64,000 nt of DNA from Bradyrhizobium sp. Ec3.3 (GCF_000472925.1 NZ_AXAS01000019.1:1-64000); one strand, 5' to 3'; positions 1-6,853 are shown, counted from the first letter of the stretch. Notes: generated by a model from the sequence alone, not told the origin. Translations and numbers: made by a program.

Positions 1-213
1 ATGCCCGGCCTGGTCAGCCTCCTTGCGCCAACGATGCAAGAGCTTCAACAGCGACTCCGCATCCGCATCGAGCCTTTTGAGCGGCTGGCGTTTGATGCCA
101 GGAACAACCGCGGCTGCCAACCACTTCGATTGAGCCATCTCGATTACGGCGATGATCGTGCTATCCTGCTCGAGGGCGGTGAGGGATCTGCTCGCCTCAA
201 AAGGTTGCGACAT
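1..213 (-). CDS. IS110-family transposase, N-terminal part (runs off left edge)
   Basis: The minus strand is open from an ATG at 213 to the window edge, giving 71 codons that begin MSQPFEASRSLTALEQDS and continue with IIAVIEM, QSKWLAAAVVPG and LLKLLHRWRKEA. This matches my memory of the N-terminal DEDD/RuvC-like domain of IS110-type transposases common in bradyrhizobia. The start is supported by AGGAG upstream in CAAAGGAGCGCCACATG. IS110 enzymes move circular intermediates using a DEDD catalytic domain and a C-terminal serine-containing Transposase_20 domain, which here would lie outside the window. Only the first seventh or so of a usual 350-400 residue enzyme is visible, so whether the element is intact cannot be judged. 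Confidence 0.8.
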   Translation of the reverse strand, partial: MSQPFEASRSLTALEQDSTIIAVIEMAQSKWLAAAVVPGIKRQPLKRLDADAESLLKLLHRWRKEADQAGH

Positions 214-290
214 GTGGCGCTCCTTTGGTGTCTTTGGACAGAGCGCCGAGCGTGCCACAAACCCTCGCCGTCCGCCCCGCCCCATAGCAT
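1..290 (-). mobile_element. IS110-like insertion sequence, one end
   Basis: The transposase start at 213 is followed, outward, by about 77 bases without coding signal. Ligase homology on the same strand stops abruptly after FWIK at about 291. This places the element end near 290. IS110 elements usually lack terminal inverted repeats, so the exact boundary is inferred only from where the ligase similarity stops. Confidence 0.5.
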
Positions 291-508
291 CTTGATCCAA
301 AACTTTTGGCGTCCTCCGCGGTACGGCCGATCGCGGTGCTTCGAGACGAGACCCTCAAGGCCCATGCGGCAGGCTGCCCGGAAGAGATCCGGCCCGATCT
401 CCCCGCGCTCGAAAGGCGCCACGGTGATGCCGTCGGGCCGGCGCGCCAATAGTCGCTCCAGGTTCGTCTTGCGCAAACGAAGCGGCAGATCTCGCAAATC
501 GTCTCCAA
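291..508 (-). pseudogene. ATP-dependent DNA ligase (LigD/LigC type) remnant
   Basis: Minus-strand translation gives DDLRDLPLRLRKTNLERLLA, then FERGEIGPDLFRAACRMGLE, then GLVSKHRDRPYRGGRQKFWIK. These are the late adenylation-domain segments of bacterial ATP-dependent DNA ligases of the LigD/LigC group, including the EGLVSK block whose lysine binds ATP. Upstream the frame meets TGA about four codons before DDLRD, and downstream similarity ends at FWIK, where the IS110-type end begins. About 70 residues of an enzyme normally 300 or more residues long remain, so it is non-functional. The ligase was probably involved in end joining before being interrupted. Confidence 0.7.
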
Positions 509-887
509 ACGGTCAGAGCCAGCGCGCCTGCGAGGCGGATGTGAAGACTTTGAGGAGGATCCAAGGCGTGAGCAGAAAAAAAAGGAGCATCGCGCTACCT
601 CGCTTTACCGGCCATGTTCATCACCCATACCTGAGTCGCGAGGTTAGAAGGGACGAGGCCAAAAAAGAGAGGCAAGTGGTGCCCGAAAGGCACAATTTTT
701 CCGCAAGGCAGGGTCGCCCAGCTCGATCAATTCAAGGCCAAGGGATCATAGAAGCAATCGCTGGCGGCGCATGCAATGATCACCCCCAAGGATACATTTG
801 CAGAGACGCATCGCCCTTCTCCCTTGAGACAAGGCTAGGCACCCCTTCAGGTTTCGACCCGGCAAGTTTGCAAGCCAAGGGAGTTTC
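509..887. other. Non-coding stretch
   Basis: No reading frame here has a plausible start, ribosome site or recognisable product on either strand. There is an A-rich run near 576-590 and no convincing terminator. The long open frame on the plus strand (1-915) has no coding character. I see nothing supportable. Confidence 0.5.
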
Positions 888-1274
888 TCACAAACAGGCA
901 GGCGTGCGGCAATAGAGCCGAATTGCGGGTCTCAGAACTCCCGCAGCGGCAGCAACGCCAATCGGCCGGCCGGTGAAGCGCTCGATGAACTCCCGCACCG
1001 GATCGGTGACCTCGTGCCCTTCGGCGACCCACCGCTCCAGCTCCCGGGCTACATCCTCGGTGGCATCGCGCGACCAGCCCTCCAGCGGATTGAAGGCGAC
1101 GACACGTAAGGGGTGGTCATACTGGCCATTAAGGAGGTCATTGATCAGGATCAGGTAGTCGGTCCGGTCTTCGTCCGTCTCCCGCCACGCTGGGCCGCCG
1201 CTGAAATCCTCCAGCACCAGGTACATGTCCCGGTCGAGCCGATCGGTTGGGATGATCGAGGGAGCCTTACGCAT
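888..1274 (-). CDS. Hypothetical protein, possible C-terminal frameshift
   Basis: The frame from ATG 1274 (GGAG nine bases upstream) encodes 128 residues: MRKAPSIIPTDRLDRDMYLV, then DFSGGPAWRETDED, then VVAFNPLEGWSRDATEDVA. I recognise this as a small cytoplasmic family widespread in bradyrhizobia, of unknown function. Relatives as I remember them end soon after GRPIGV with a short LPLR tail. Here the frame reads on as VAAAAGVLRP, whereas a single extra T near 945-949 would restore VLPLREF followed by stop. The last 17 residues may therefore come from a one-base insertion. GTG at 1286 is an alternative start. Confidence 0.6.
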   Translation of the reverse strand: MRKAPSIIPTDRLDRDMYLVLEDFSGGPAWRETDEDRTDYLILINDLLNGQYDHPLRVVAFNPLEGWSRDATEDVARELERWVAEGHEVTDPVREFIERFTGRPIGVAAAAGVLRPAIRLYCRTPACL

Positions 1275-1369
1275 ACGCCACTCCACTGCCGTTGAGAGCT
1301 CATCGTGGGTTTACTTCCGCCTCTAAGAATGACCCCCGGCATTGCCGACGGCTGAAGCGGTAACAACAA

Positions 1370-1402
1370 AGGCCCTCCGGTTCACGCTGGCGGGCCTTCA
1401 TT
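1370..1402. terminator. Bidirectional terminator, dispersed repeat copy 1
   Basis: AGGCCCTCC-GGTTCACGCT-GGCGGGCCTTCATT forms a stem of nearly nine pairs flanked by A and T runs. It overlaps the stop of the 1401-1598 gene. A 33-base near-copy lies at 7058-7090, differing at two positions. It could terminate transcription from either side. Confidence 0.65.
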
Positions 1403-1598
1403 ACGGCAGTTGCGGTTGCCGTCCGCGCCGAAGCGTCGAGTCGAGCACGCATTCCGCCATTTTGATCCTTTCACTGTGGGCCTGTCGGCATTCTTCCCGA
1501 ATTTGTTTGATCTGGTTGTGGTCGTGGCGCAAATCAACGGCCGCGTAGACAACCACGAGACAAAGAACCACGAATGCCGCGATAGCAATCTTCCTCAT
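1401..1598 (-). CDS. Small single-pass membrane protein
   Basis: The product is 65 residues. An N-terminal hydrophobic segment (about residues 4-22, AIAAFVVLCLVVVYAAVDL) is followed by a charged tail rich in Lys, Arg and His, ending RRGRQPQLP. This suggests a membrane anchor or uncleaved signal with a soluble tail. It is the last gene of a minus-strand cluster of four small genes starting at 2143, ten bases after the stop of the preceding frameshifted gene. GGAGTGAGG upstream of the ATG supports the start. A terminator hairpin overlaps its stop. Function unknown. Confidence 0.6.
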   Translation of the reverse strand: MRKIAIAAFVVLCLVVVYAAVDLRHDHNQIKQIREECRQAHSERIKMAECVLDSTLRRGRQPQLP

Positions 1599-1607
1599 GG
1601 CAGGCCC

Positions 1608-1753
1608 TCACTCCAGAACCTCATACTCGAACGCTACACCTTCAGGGTCGTTCTCCTCGAACCATTTTTCTGCGGCGTCGACGTTGGCGAAGACCTTGAT
1701 GTGGTCGGCATCGCCTACCGCTTGGCCGTGTTGACATAGATGAAGACGGTCAT
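1608..1753 (-). pseudogene. Small conserved protein with a one-base deletion
   Basis: The frame opens with MTVFIYVNTAKR and then hits TAG. One base further the other frame reads VGDADHIKVFANVDAAEKW, then FEENDPEGVAFEYEVLE and a stop at 1608. Joined, these form a roughly 48-residue family I recall as MTVFIYVNTSKQVGD in bradyrhizobia. The break fits loss of one base in a CAG codon near 1715-1718. The ATG overlaps the stop of the gene at 1750-2040 (ATGA), so it was translationally coupled. It is either a young pseudogene or a sequencing error. Confidence 0.65.
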
Positions 1754-2040
1754 TGATCCCTCTTCAGTTTGCGCCGGCCCCAATGCGGTTCTTTTCTCTT
1801 CGGATTGAACGCGTAATGCCGGTTCAAGGCGCGCATGATGCCGATCCGGGCGAGCATCGTCGGGCCGCCTTGCTCTGCCACCAGGATCAGCGCTTCCATG
1901 GCAGCCTGCCACGCCGGCGCGTCGTGCACGGCCTTGGGCAGCGCGGCGAAGTACTTGCCGGCATCGCGCAGCGTGACCAGCTTGCGCCTGCCAACTTCTA
2001 TCGGATCATCGAAAGGCCGCCCCCAGCCTCGATCGGTCAT
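1750..2040 (-). CDS. Conserved hypothetical protein (GWGRPFDDPI family), copy 1
   Basis: This is a 96-residue soluble protein starting MTDRGWGRPFDDPIEV, with a central KLPKAVHDAPAWQAAMEAL-like block, GGPTMLARIGIMRALNRH, and a basic C-terminus ending KLKRDQ. A second full copy lies at 7548-7829, a truncated one at 2575-2645 and a probable tail fragment at 14086-14217, so this is a locally multiplied family. Its function is unknown. It sits in the second position of a four-gene minus-strand cluster and overlaps the next gene by ATGA. The basic tail could bind nucleic acid, but that is only a guess. Confidence 0.65.
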   Translation of the reverse strand: MTDRGWGRPFDDPIEVGRRKLVTLRDAGKYFAALPKAVHDAPAWQAAMEALILVAEQGGPTMLARIGIMRALNRHYAFNPKRKEPHWGRRKLKRDQ

Positions 2041-2050
2041 TGGCTATGCT

Positions 2051-2143
2051 TCATTGGCCGCCTTCCTTCAGCAGCCGCACATAGGTGCCGTTCTCGTGCA
2101 GCTTGTTTCCAACCTCAGTGTCAGAATCTGTCGCCTTTGTCAT
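2051..2143 (-). CDS. 30-residue ORF sharing a C-terminal motif with the 2686-2952 gene
   Basis: The ORF starts MTKATDSDTEVGNKLHENGT and ends YVRLLKEGGQ. Its second half matches the end of the gene at 2686-2952 (LHESGTYVRLLKGG). The first half is unrelated, so it may be a truncated relative that has acquired a new start. It lies ten bases upstream of the GWGRPFDDPI gene, the same neighbour order as at 2952/2645. It is too short for standard gene finders and no good ribosome site is seen. Confidence 0.4.
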   Translation of the reverse strand: MTKATDSDTEVGNKLHENGTYVRLLKEGGQ

Positions 2144-2231
2144 GCGAACGCCCCGGATGATCTAGGCCCCCCGAGTGTTGGTGTTTCTTGCAAGGCAAGC
2201 CGAGCAAGAACGAAGAACCAGGAGATCACAA

Positions 2232-2573
2232 ATGATCAGGCCCGTGATCAATTTCGTGGTGCTAGGCGTGTTTCTAACGGCGCTGCTGCTCATTCTGCTC
2301 GTACTCGCTCAGGTCTTTGCCCAGGGCATGGGTGGTGGAGGCATGGGTGGTGGTGCGGGAACTGGTGCCGGCAGTGCTGGTGGTGGCATCGGTGGCGGTG
2401 CAGGTTCGGGTGGCGGCTTTGGCGGGGGATATTATGATTCGCCTGGTCCAGGCGGTACAGGAGCTATCGCTGGTCATCGTTCGGGCTGGGGTTTTTCAAA
2501 CCAACAGCCAGGCTCGTCTTACGCGAGGAGCTTGGGTGCGAAAGCGACCAAAAAGCACAGGAAGGCTATGTAA
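2232..2573 (+). CDS. Glycine-rich exported or membrane-anchored protein
   Basis: Start ATG 2232 has AGGAG seven bases upstream. The 113-residue product has a short N-terminus, a hydrophobic segment (about residues 6-27, FVVLGVFLTALLLILLVLA) ending AQVFAQ, then a low-complexity Gly-Ala-Met region (GMGGGGMGGGAGTGAG repeated in style) and a basic C-terminus with AKATKKHRKAM. A cleaved signal peptide (VFAQ-G) is likely. Such Gly-rich secreted proteins are common in rhizobia and poorly understood. The gene ends two bases from a truncated gene on the other strand (2575), so this may be a rearrangement junction. Confidence 0.6.
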   Translation: MIRPVINFVVLGVFLTALLLILLVLAQVFAQGMGGGGMGGGAGTGAGSAGGGIGGGAGSGGGFGGGYYDSPGPGGTGAIAGHRSGWGFSNQQPGSSYARSLGAKATKKHRKAM

Positions 2574-2574
2574 C

Positions 2575-2645
2575 TCTACTCGGCCGTCCGGCAATTCTAT
2601 CGGATCGTCAAACTTGCCGCGCCAGCCGGTTTCGCGCTTTGCCAT
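2575..2645 (-). pseudogene. Truncated GWGRPFDDPI-family gene, N-terminal fragment
   Basis: From ATG 2645 the frame reads MAKRETGWRGKFDDPIELPD and then GR, aligning with GWGRPFDDPIEVGRRK of the gene at 1750-2040. Similarity stops at about residue 22, exactly where the convergent glycine-rich gene ends. It follows the 2686-2952 gene, reproducing the order seen at 2143/2040. Only the N-terminus survives. Confidence 0.5.
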
Positions 2646-2685
2646 TTCCGCCGCCCCAGAGCATCGAATGCGGCGGACCACCCCA

Positions 2686-2952
2686 TCAGCGCGACAGCAG
2701 GGCTTCGCCGCCCTTGAGGAGCCTCACATATGTCCCGGATTCATGCAGCTCGAGCCAGCCACGCTCGACCGCTAGCTTGATGCCGGCGCCGAACTCCTCG
2801 CCGCTGGCCTTCAGGCTGTAGAGAAATGGCGCGTTGATCTTCTCGATATGGATACGGCCGTCCTGGACGGCTTCGATGCTGGAGGCGAGCTCGACCAGCT
2901 TGCGCGCTGCGATATCGGGATTGGAGAAGGGTCGGGCCGGGACGAATTTCAT
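2686..2952 (-). CDS. Conserved hypothetical protein (MKFVPARPF family)
   Basis: The 88-residue soluble protein starts MKFVPARPFSNPDIAARKLV and ends SGTYVRLLKGGEALLSR. It is fairly acidic in the middle (EAVQDGRIHIEKIN). The internal ATG at 2952 is chosen because it overlaps the stop of the upstream membrane-protein gene (TCAAAATGA), a classic coupled start. The frame itself stays open to 3531, but that upstream part belongs to other genes. I recognise it as a recurrent bradyrhizobial small protein without known function. A short relative of its tail is found at 2051-2143. Confidence 0.6.
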   Translation of the reverse strand: MKFVPARPFSNPDIAARKLVELASSIEAVQDGRIHIEKINAPFLYSLKASGEEFGAGIKLAVERGWLELHESGTYVRLLKGGEALLSR

Positions 2953-3182
2953 TTTGAAGTTGTCCCCTTTTCCGGAAGCCAAAGATGCAAAGCCAGCGAT
3001 GCTAGACCGCCGACCAGTCCTCCAAGGATCGGCCACGGAAAGGAGTCCACTGGATAAGTGATCCAGTAGTAAAAACCCAGGCTCACGCCAACAAGGCCCG
3101 AGTGCAGAAAACCGAACACTAGACCTATTACCGCCCCCAACAAGGTTGTCACGACGATCGCCATTAGTCGTTTCAGGCTCAT
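2949..3182 (-). CDS. Small membrane protein, two to three hydrophobic segments
   Basis: The 77-residue product has hydrophobic stretches at about residues 7-27 (IVVTTLLGAVIGLVFGFL), 28-42 (VGVSLGFYYWITY) and 50-68 (PWPILGGLVGGLASLALHLW), with a basic C-terminus. The start ATG 3182 has GGAGG upstream (GGAGGTTGAGGAACAGCG). It lies between the zinc-ribbon gene and the MKFVPARPF gene, coupled to the latter by a four-base overlap. This indicates a three-gene operon. No family recognised. Confidence 0.6.
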   Translation of the reverse strand: MSLKRLMAIVVTTLLGAVIGLVFGFLHSGLVGVSLGFYYWITYPVDSFPWPILGGLVGGLASLALHLWLPEKGTTSK

Positions 3183-3242
3183 CGCTGTTCCTCAACCTCC
3201 ATGTGCGCCGCCAGCACGTGCCGCTCCGGCGCGGACAGAGCC

Positions 3243-3531
3243 TCATCGGTAACCCATCGCAGAGATCGTTGGCTTGTTCCAATTGAAAGTCCGGGCGGAT
3301 GTCCGCACCGCGGCGCCCGCAGACGCTGCAGGTAAAGCGCGGTTCGACATCGGACAGGCGCACCTCGTCGGGCCAGCGATCGGCGCTCAAGGCCACGTTG
3401 TGGCTGCAACGATAGTCGGCGCAATAAACCAGGACGCCGCGCACGCCCATGTCGCGCATGTCGCCGAAGGTAATCTTGATCGGGCGGTGACCGGGCGGTG
3501 TGCAGTTCTCACGTCGGACAGGCTTGCGCAT
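3243..3531 (-). pseudogene. Zinc-ribbon small protein with a one-base insertion
   Basis: From ATG 3531 the frame gives MRKPVRRENCTPPGHRPIKI, then RGVLVYCADYRCSHNVALSA and FTCSVCGRRGADIRPDF. The CX4C and CX2C pairs look like a zinc ribbon. After DF the frame reads QLEQAND, but shifting by one base gives DFNWNKPTISAMGYR and a stop at 3243, which I recall as the normal family ending. One extra T in a TTTC run (3286-3288 on the plus strand) explains this. Without the natural stop the frame runs on to 2686, creating an artificial 281-residue ORF. It is either a real frameshift or a sequencing error. Confidence 0.65.
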
Positions 3532-4083
3532 TCCGCCATCAAAACGCCGACGTAAGCACCTCGCAAATTATCTATTCCTCTTGGCTCAGATCGGCCGCGA
3601 GCTACTGCACATCGTGGCCCTTGCCGGCTCTGTCTGGGTCGCCTTGGCGAGAGGTACCAGAGCTAGCACAGCGAAACGGACTTGTCGGCGATCCCGGCAG
3701 GAAAGTAGGACTCCTACCCATCAACGGCTCGCAGTCCCAAAAAGGAAACCTTCCCGCCCGCCCGGAAGCATTCCCGGCCCGCCCCCTGAAGGCTCAAAAA
3801 AAGCAAATCATTGGCAGACAACAACAAGACTTTCTGCCTAGTGCCTCCTTAAGTTGCAATGTTGGCCCGCAACCGGGTGATGGTGTTGGGATCTTGCATC
3901 TCGCGCGCAAATCAAACGAATAGCTTTTGTCACCGACCCGCGCTGCCGCCGCGCTGCAGTTCACGTGCTTGGACACAGCCAACGAAGCGGCGCAACTGGT
4001 CCGGGGTCGCGTTGCCCACTACGTCGATTGGTTTCCCGCGCGCGCGAAGTTTCAGGACTCGTAACTCAAACATAAACAGGAAA
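3532..4083. other. Non-coding stretch of about 550 bases
   Basis: No convincing gene, RNA or repeat was found on either strand. Composition is less G+C-rich than the flanking core genes, and open frames are short with no family signal. Part of it presumably holds promoters for the divergent 3531 (minus) and 4084 (plus) genes. Confidence 0.4.
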
Positions 4084-4410
4084 ATGGCTAACTCTGTAAA
4101 GTTCATTCGCCGCCTGGCGAAGAATATCGACAGGACTCCCAAGGACAAAGGGCTAGAACTGACGATCAAGGTTGTGATGTATGACAACGGCATGGTTTCG
4201 GTGAATGGCGCGGGCTTCCGCGATGGAAGGCTCTACGTCAACCCCATGCTTGGAGCGAGTCGCCAGATTTTGCAGTTGCTCGAAGAGCTCGCGCTGCAGG
4301 CTGCAAAGCGCACCGGCAAACGCGCCGCTATCACACGCCGACGCAATCGAAACTATCCGGCTAACAGCCGACGCGCTAGCAAAGCGGCACGGACTCGTGC
4401 CACCGCGTGA
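4084..4410 (+). CDS. Small basic hypothetical protein
   Basis: The 108-residue product starts MANSVKFIRRLAKNIDRTPK and ends in a very basic tail (KRAAITRRRNRNYPANSRRASKAARTRATA-like composition). The ATG at 4084 follows CAGGAAA. The N-terminal two-thirds could be a small alpha/beta fold. The arginine-rich tail suggests nucleic-acid or membrane contact, which is only inference. It is followed 18 bases later by the 4429 gene in the same direction. No family recognised. Confidence 0.45.
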   Translation: MANSVKFIRRLAKNIDRTPKDKGLELTIKVVMYDNGMVSVNGAGFRDGRLYVNPMLGASRQILQLLEELALQAAKRTGKRAAITRRRNRNYPANSRRASKAARTRATA

Positions 4411-4428
4411 AGTGGCAGGACTCATAAC

Positions 4429-5025
4429 ATGAAGAGTGGACATATCGGTGGACTGTGTGTGCTTGGCCTGTTGGCCTACGGCGGATTTAAAGACGGCGGG
4501 CACACCATACCAACACCAAAGCAAATCAGCACTGCGGCCACGCCTGATTGGCGAGCTGATCATTGGCGAGTCGATGCCGAGAAGGCAGAACGCGAAGCCA
4601 AGGAGGGCGAAGCTATTGGCATCAAGAGGCCGATGAAGCCGGTCGAGAAGGCCGCCACTCCAGAGCCGACGTGCAAGCGCGGCAATTGGCGCGCATGCGA
4701 AGACAACGCCGCCGTGATTGCGTCATGGAAGGGCGACGATCTCGGCAACGGTTGTCGCGCTGCCTATGAGGCGCAACCCGCGACGTTCTCAATCCTTGGC
4801 CGATGGCAGCGCGTGCCGTTCCCCATCTTCGGGCACGAAACGACCACGGCTTTGCACTCGGCACCGACCGGCGTCATCGTCACAGACTACTTTGCCGACT
4901 ACTCGTCGAAGATGGCACCCATTGGCGTCGATTTCGAGGTCGACACCACCATGCACATCATCTGCACTTACGATCTCGAAAAGGATCGAGTTGCGGATTT
5001 AAAAGTCACCGTTAGCAAGCGGTGA
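4429..5025 (+). CDS. Hypothetical protein with N-terminal membrane anchor
   Basis: The 198-residue product has a short N-terminal hydrophobic stretch (residues 5-19, HIGGLCVLGLLAYGG) that may act as an anchor or uncleaved signal. A charged linker follows (EKAEREAKEGEAIGIKRP). The C-terminal half includes CKRGNWRACED and a segment ending DLEKDRVADLKVTVSKR. Four cysteines lie in the predicted periplasmic part, two of them in CX6C. It is part of a plus-strand run with 4084, 5102 and 5596. No family recognised. Confidence 0.5.
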   Translation: MKSGHIGGLCVLGLLAYGGFKDGGHTIPTPKQISTAATPDWRADHWRVDAEKAEREAKEGEAIGIKRPMKPVEKAATPEPTCKRGNWRACEDNAAVIASWKGDDLGNGCRAAYEAQPATFSILGRWQRVPFPIFGHETTTALHSAPTGVIVTDYFADYSSKMAPIGVDFEVDTTMHIICTYDLEKDRVADLKVTVSKR

Positions 5026-5101
5026 CATCGGTTGAAGCTGTCAACCGTGTGGCGCATGTGGCCACACAATGAAGTCTCAAGGGGCACAACAGGGAACTAA
5101 A

Positions 5102-5596
5102 TTGAAAAAGCTACTTACAATCGCTGGCCTCGTGCTCGCAATGACGGCGTCGGCTCATGCCGATCCACTTGACTTCCACGATAACCGACTCGCTCCGGGC
5201 AAGTGGCTCACGATTCATACCCGAACCAATCCGGACAACCGTGATCTTTATGGCTGCTACGAATGTAAGAACGCGGTCGAGGCCGAGAGCCTTCGCGGGT
5301 ACAACTATTGGGATGGCAGAGACGAAGTTGCCGAGTACGTTCGGCAGCACGATCTCGACCATACCATCCATGATGATCGGGATTACTGGAAGGATACCTG
5401 CATGAGTCTTGCTTCATACCCTGTTGGCGGTGACATAAAATACAAAATCGCCGACGTTAAATTCTATCGCAACATCCAGTTCATCTGCCTTGAGCCTGAG
5501 ATCCACAACATTGACGTTGGAAGTCCCAACGACAAAAGACGAGAGCCCGAGAAGAACGCCAGCCCTGATCGGCCAATCTGCTTCTGGACGACTTAA
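5102..5596 (+). CDS. Secreted hypothetical protein
   Basis: The product has a clear signal peptide, KKLLTIAGLVLAMTASAHA followed by DPLDF. The mature part is hydrophilic, rich in Asp and Tyr, and has CYECK and KDTCMSL cysteines that could form disulfides. I prefer the TTG start at 5102 because AGGGA sits six bases upstream and it gives a normal signal-peptide n-region. ATG 5069 is in frame but lacks a ribosome site. The stop overlaps the next ATG (TAATG), so the two are coupled. Function unknown. Confidence 0.55.
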   Translation: MKKLLTIAGLVLAMTASAHADPLDFHDNRLAPGKWLTIHTRTNPDNRDLYGCYECKNAVEAESLRGYNYWDGRDEVAEYVRQHDLDHTIHDDRDYWKDTCMSLASYPVGGDIKYKIADVKFYRNIQFICLEPEIHNIDVGSPNDKRREPEKNASPDRPICFWTT

Positions 5597-5814
5597 TGAG
5601 CATTCAAATGAAAAATTGTGTGACGGTGAACGCATACGGAAGGCAACTAGATCAGCTACGCGGAGAGGCATCCCGCATTTCAAGAGGTAACAAGGCGGAC
5701 TGGTGGATCGAGCGTGGTGACAAAGGAACGCATTTTTGCTTCGAGGACGCCGAGACAACAAAGGTGTTCGCCTCGATCTGCGAAAACCTCGCTATTCCGT
5801 ATAGGGAAGCCTGA
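5596..5814 (+). CDS. Small hypothetical protein
   Basis: The 72-residue soluble protein starts MSIQMKNCVTVNAYGRQLDQ and includes KADWWIERGDKGTHFCFEDA. Its ATG overlaps the TAA of the preceding secreted-protein gene, indicating translational coupling. There are no membrane segments and no family that I recognise. Confidence 0.45.
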   Translation: MSIQMKNCVTVNAYGRQLDQLRGEASRISRGNKADWWIERGDKGTHFCFEDAETTKVFASICENLAIPYREA

Positions 5815-5958
5815 TGGTCCGCTGTCACAGTTCGGGGCTCTTTGATCCAACCGCGCGAGGACACTGCCACCGCGGCCGAGTATGGTCGTGGGTGTGAAAA
5901 GCGTTGCGAGGTTGCGCTGCGTCGGCTGCGGTCAGCGGCTCTAGTAAGCGCGCGGAAT

Positions 5959-5988
5959 GAAAGAGGCCGCCAACTGAGGCGACCTTTC
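5959..5988. terminator. Hairpin terminator, usable on both strands
   Basis: GAAAGAGGCCGCC-AACTGA-GGCGACCTTTCTT folds into a stem with A and T flanks. It directly follows the stop of the 29-residue gene on the minus strand (5989) and could also end transcripts from the 5596 gene. Confidence 0.55.
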
Positions 5989-6078
5989 TTATTCAGCGAG
6001 CGTCACAAAAAGCAGCCAGCCGATCACCACCATCATCCACGCTAGCGCAAAGATAAAATAGAAGCTATCGCGCCTCAC
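5989..6078 (-). CDS. 29-residue single-pass membrane protein
   Basis: The GTG at 6078 opens a frame encoding VRRDSFYFIFALAWMMVVIG then WLLFVTLAE, a basic N-terminus followed by one transmembrane helix. It stops one base before a terminator hairpin at 5959-5988, which supports its being a real transcription unit. It is below normal gene-finder limits and the ribosome site is weak. Function unknown. Confidence 0.45.
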   Translation of the reverse strand: MRRDSFYFIFALAWMMVVIGWLLFVTLAE

Positions 6079-6285
6079 GGTCGTGCCCGCCAGCCAGCTA
6101 CACACCAAGTTCTTCTGGAGGGTAGGGCGTCACGCTGACGCTGTCCTGACAACCGCTGATCAATCTCAAGTGAACCGGACGGACAATGAACAAGCGAATT
6201 AGGACACTGCCGGATTCAACTTAGGCCACTAGGGGTTAAAACAGGCCAGTGTCCTGTGAGGGTGCCGCCGGAATCCCCCGGCGGC

Positions 6286-6405
6286 TCATTGCTCGTTGTC
6301 ATCCTCCCGACCGCGGCGCCAACCATGGTCCCAACGTGGACCGCAATAGCCATAGCTATGGCGGTACCGATAACGCTCTCGCCACTCGTCGCCATCATCA
6401 TAGCG
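6286..6405 (-). pseudogene. Remnant of a Tyr/Arg-rich small exported protein
   Basis: The minus frame reads RYDDGDEWRERYRYRHSYGY then CGPRWDHGWRRGREDDNEQ and a stop at 6286, with an in-frame TGA immediately upstream at 6408 and no start. Its composition resembles the mature part of small secreted Tyr/Arg/His-rich bradyrhizobial proteins that normally have a signal peptide. The 5' part appears lost. Confidence 0.3.
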
Positions 6406-6564
6406 TCAGGGCGGTGAAAGGGGGGGAACGCAAAATCCCTGCCTTGATGGCCAGATTGGCCAAAAAAGGCTAGATATCATGGGATTAGAGCTGCGCGCAA
6501 ACGAGCCGATTCGCTTCAAAAGCCGCGATTGAGAGCGGTGCGCTGAGCGTGTCGCCAAAACGAC

Positions 6565-6588
6565 AAAGGCCCGCCGGTGCGGGCCTTT
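6565..6588. terminator. Perfect hairpin terminator
   Basis: AAAGGCCCGC-CGGT-GCGGGCCTTT is a perfect ten-pair stem with a four-base loop, usable on either strand. On the minus strand it immediately follows a gene remnant (6589-6667). It belongs to the same GGCCCGC...GCGGGCC style as the repeats at 1370 and 7058. Confidence 0.65.
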
Positions 6589-6667
6589 CGGGGCACCGAA
6601 GAGCACCAAGCTTACTCAACTGGAAACGGGCGCCCACGACGACTTTGTCGGTCTTCTGAGCAATCAT
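6589..6667 (-). pseudogene. N-terminal remnant of a small conserved protein
   Basis: From ATG 6667 the frame reads MIAQKTDKVVVGARFQLSKL then GALRCPE and runs into the terminator at 6588. I recall a small family starting with a GARF(Q/E)LS.LGA.RCP motif and continuing for about 40 more residues with a TTGITVLFDG-like core, missing here. Probably a truncated gene. Confidence 0.3.
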
Positions 6668-6853
6668 TTCATTAATCCGAATTACTGAAAATCTTGGGTT
6701 CCAAAAGCCAGCGGATAATACCTTCAATCGTAATCATCCGCAACTTACGGTGCATATGACCGAAAATGCGCGCGTTCCGAGAATGGAACTCGCCGAACGT
6801 CTGCGCTTCCAAAGCGTTTTAGGGTGGAGCGAATTTCATGACGGGAGGAGATC

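Noticed and set aside
1..915. 304-residue plus-strand frame
   Set aside because: It covers the IS110-type start and the ligase remnant on the opposite strand and has low-complexity shadow-like composition.
2686..3531. Single 281-residue protein
   Set aside because: It joins a zinc-ribbon protein that lost its stop by frameshift, antisense or out-of-frame membrane-protein DNA, and the MKFVPARPF gene. The middle part has no coding character, and a better gene overlaps it.
6201..6255. Inverted repeat AGGACACTG ... CAGTGTCCT with a 37-base spacer
   Set aside because: It is perfect for nine bases, but the wide spacing and the lack of a nearby gene or T run give no function that I can support. 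It could be an IS footprint.
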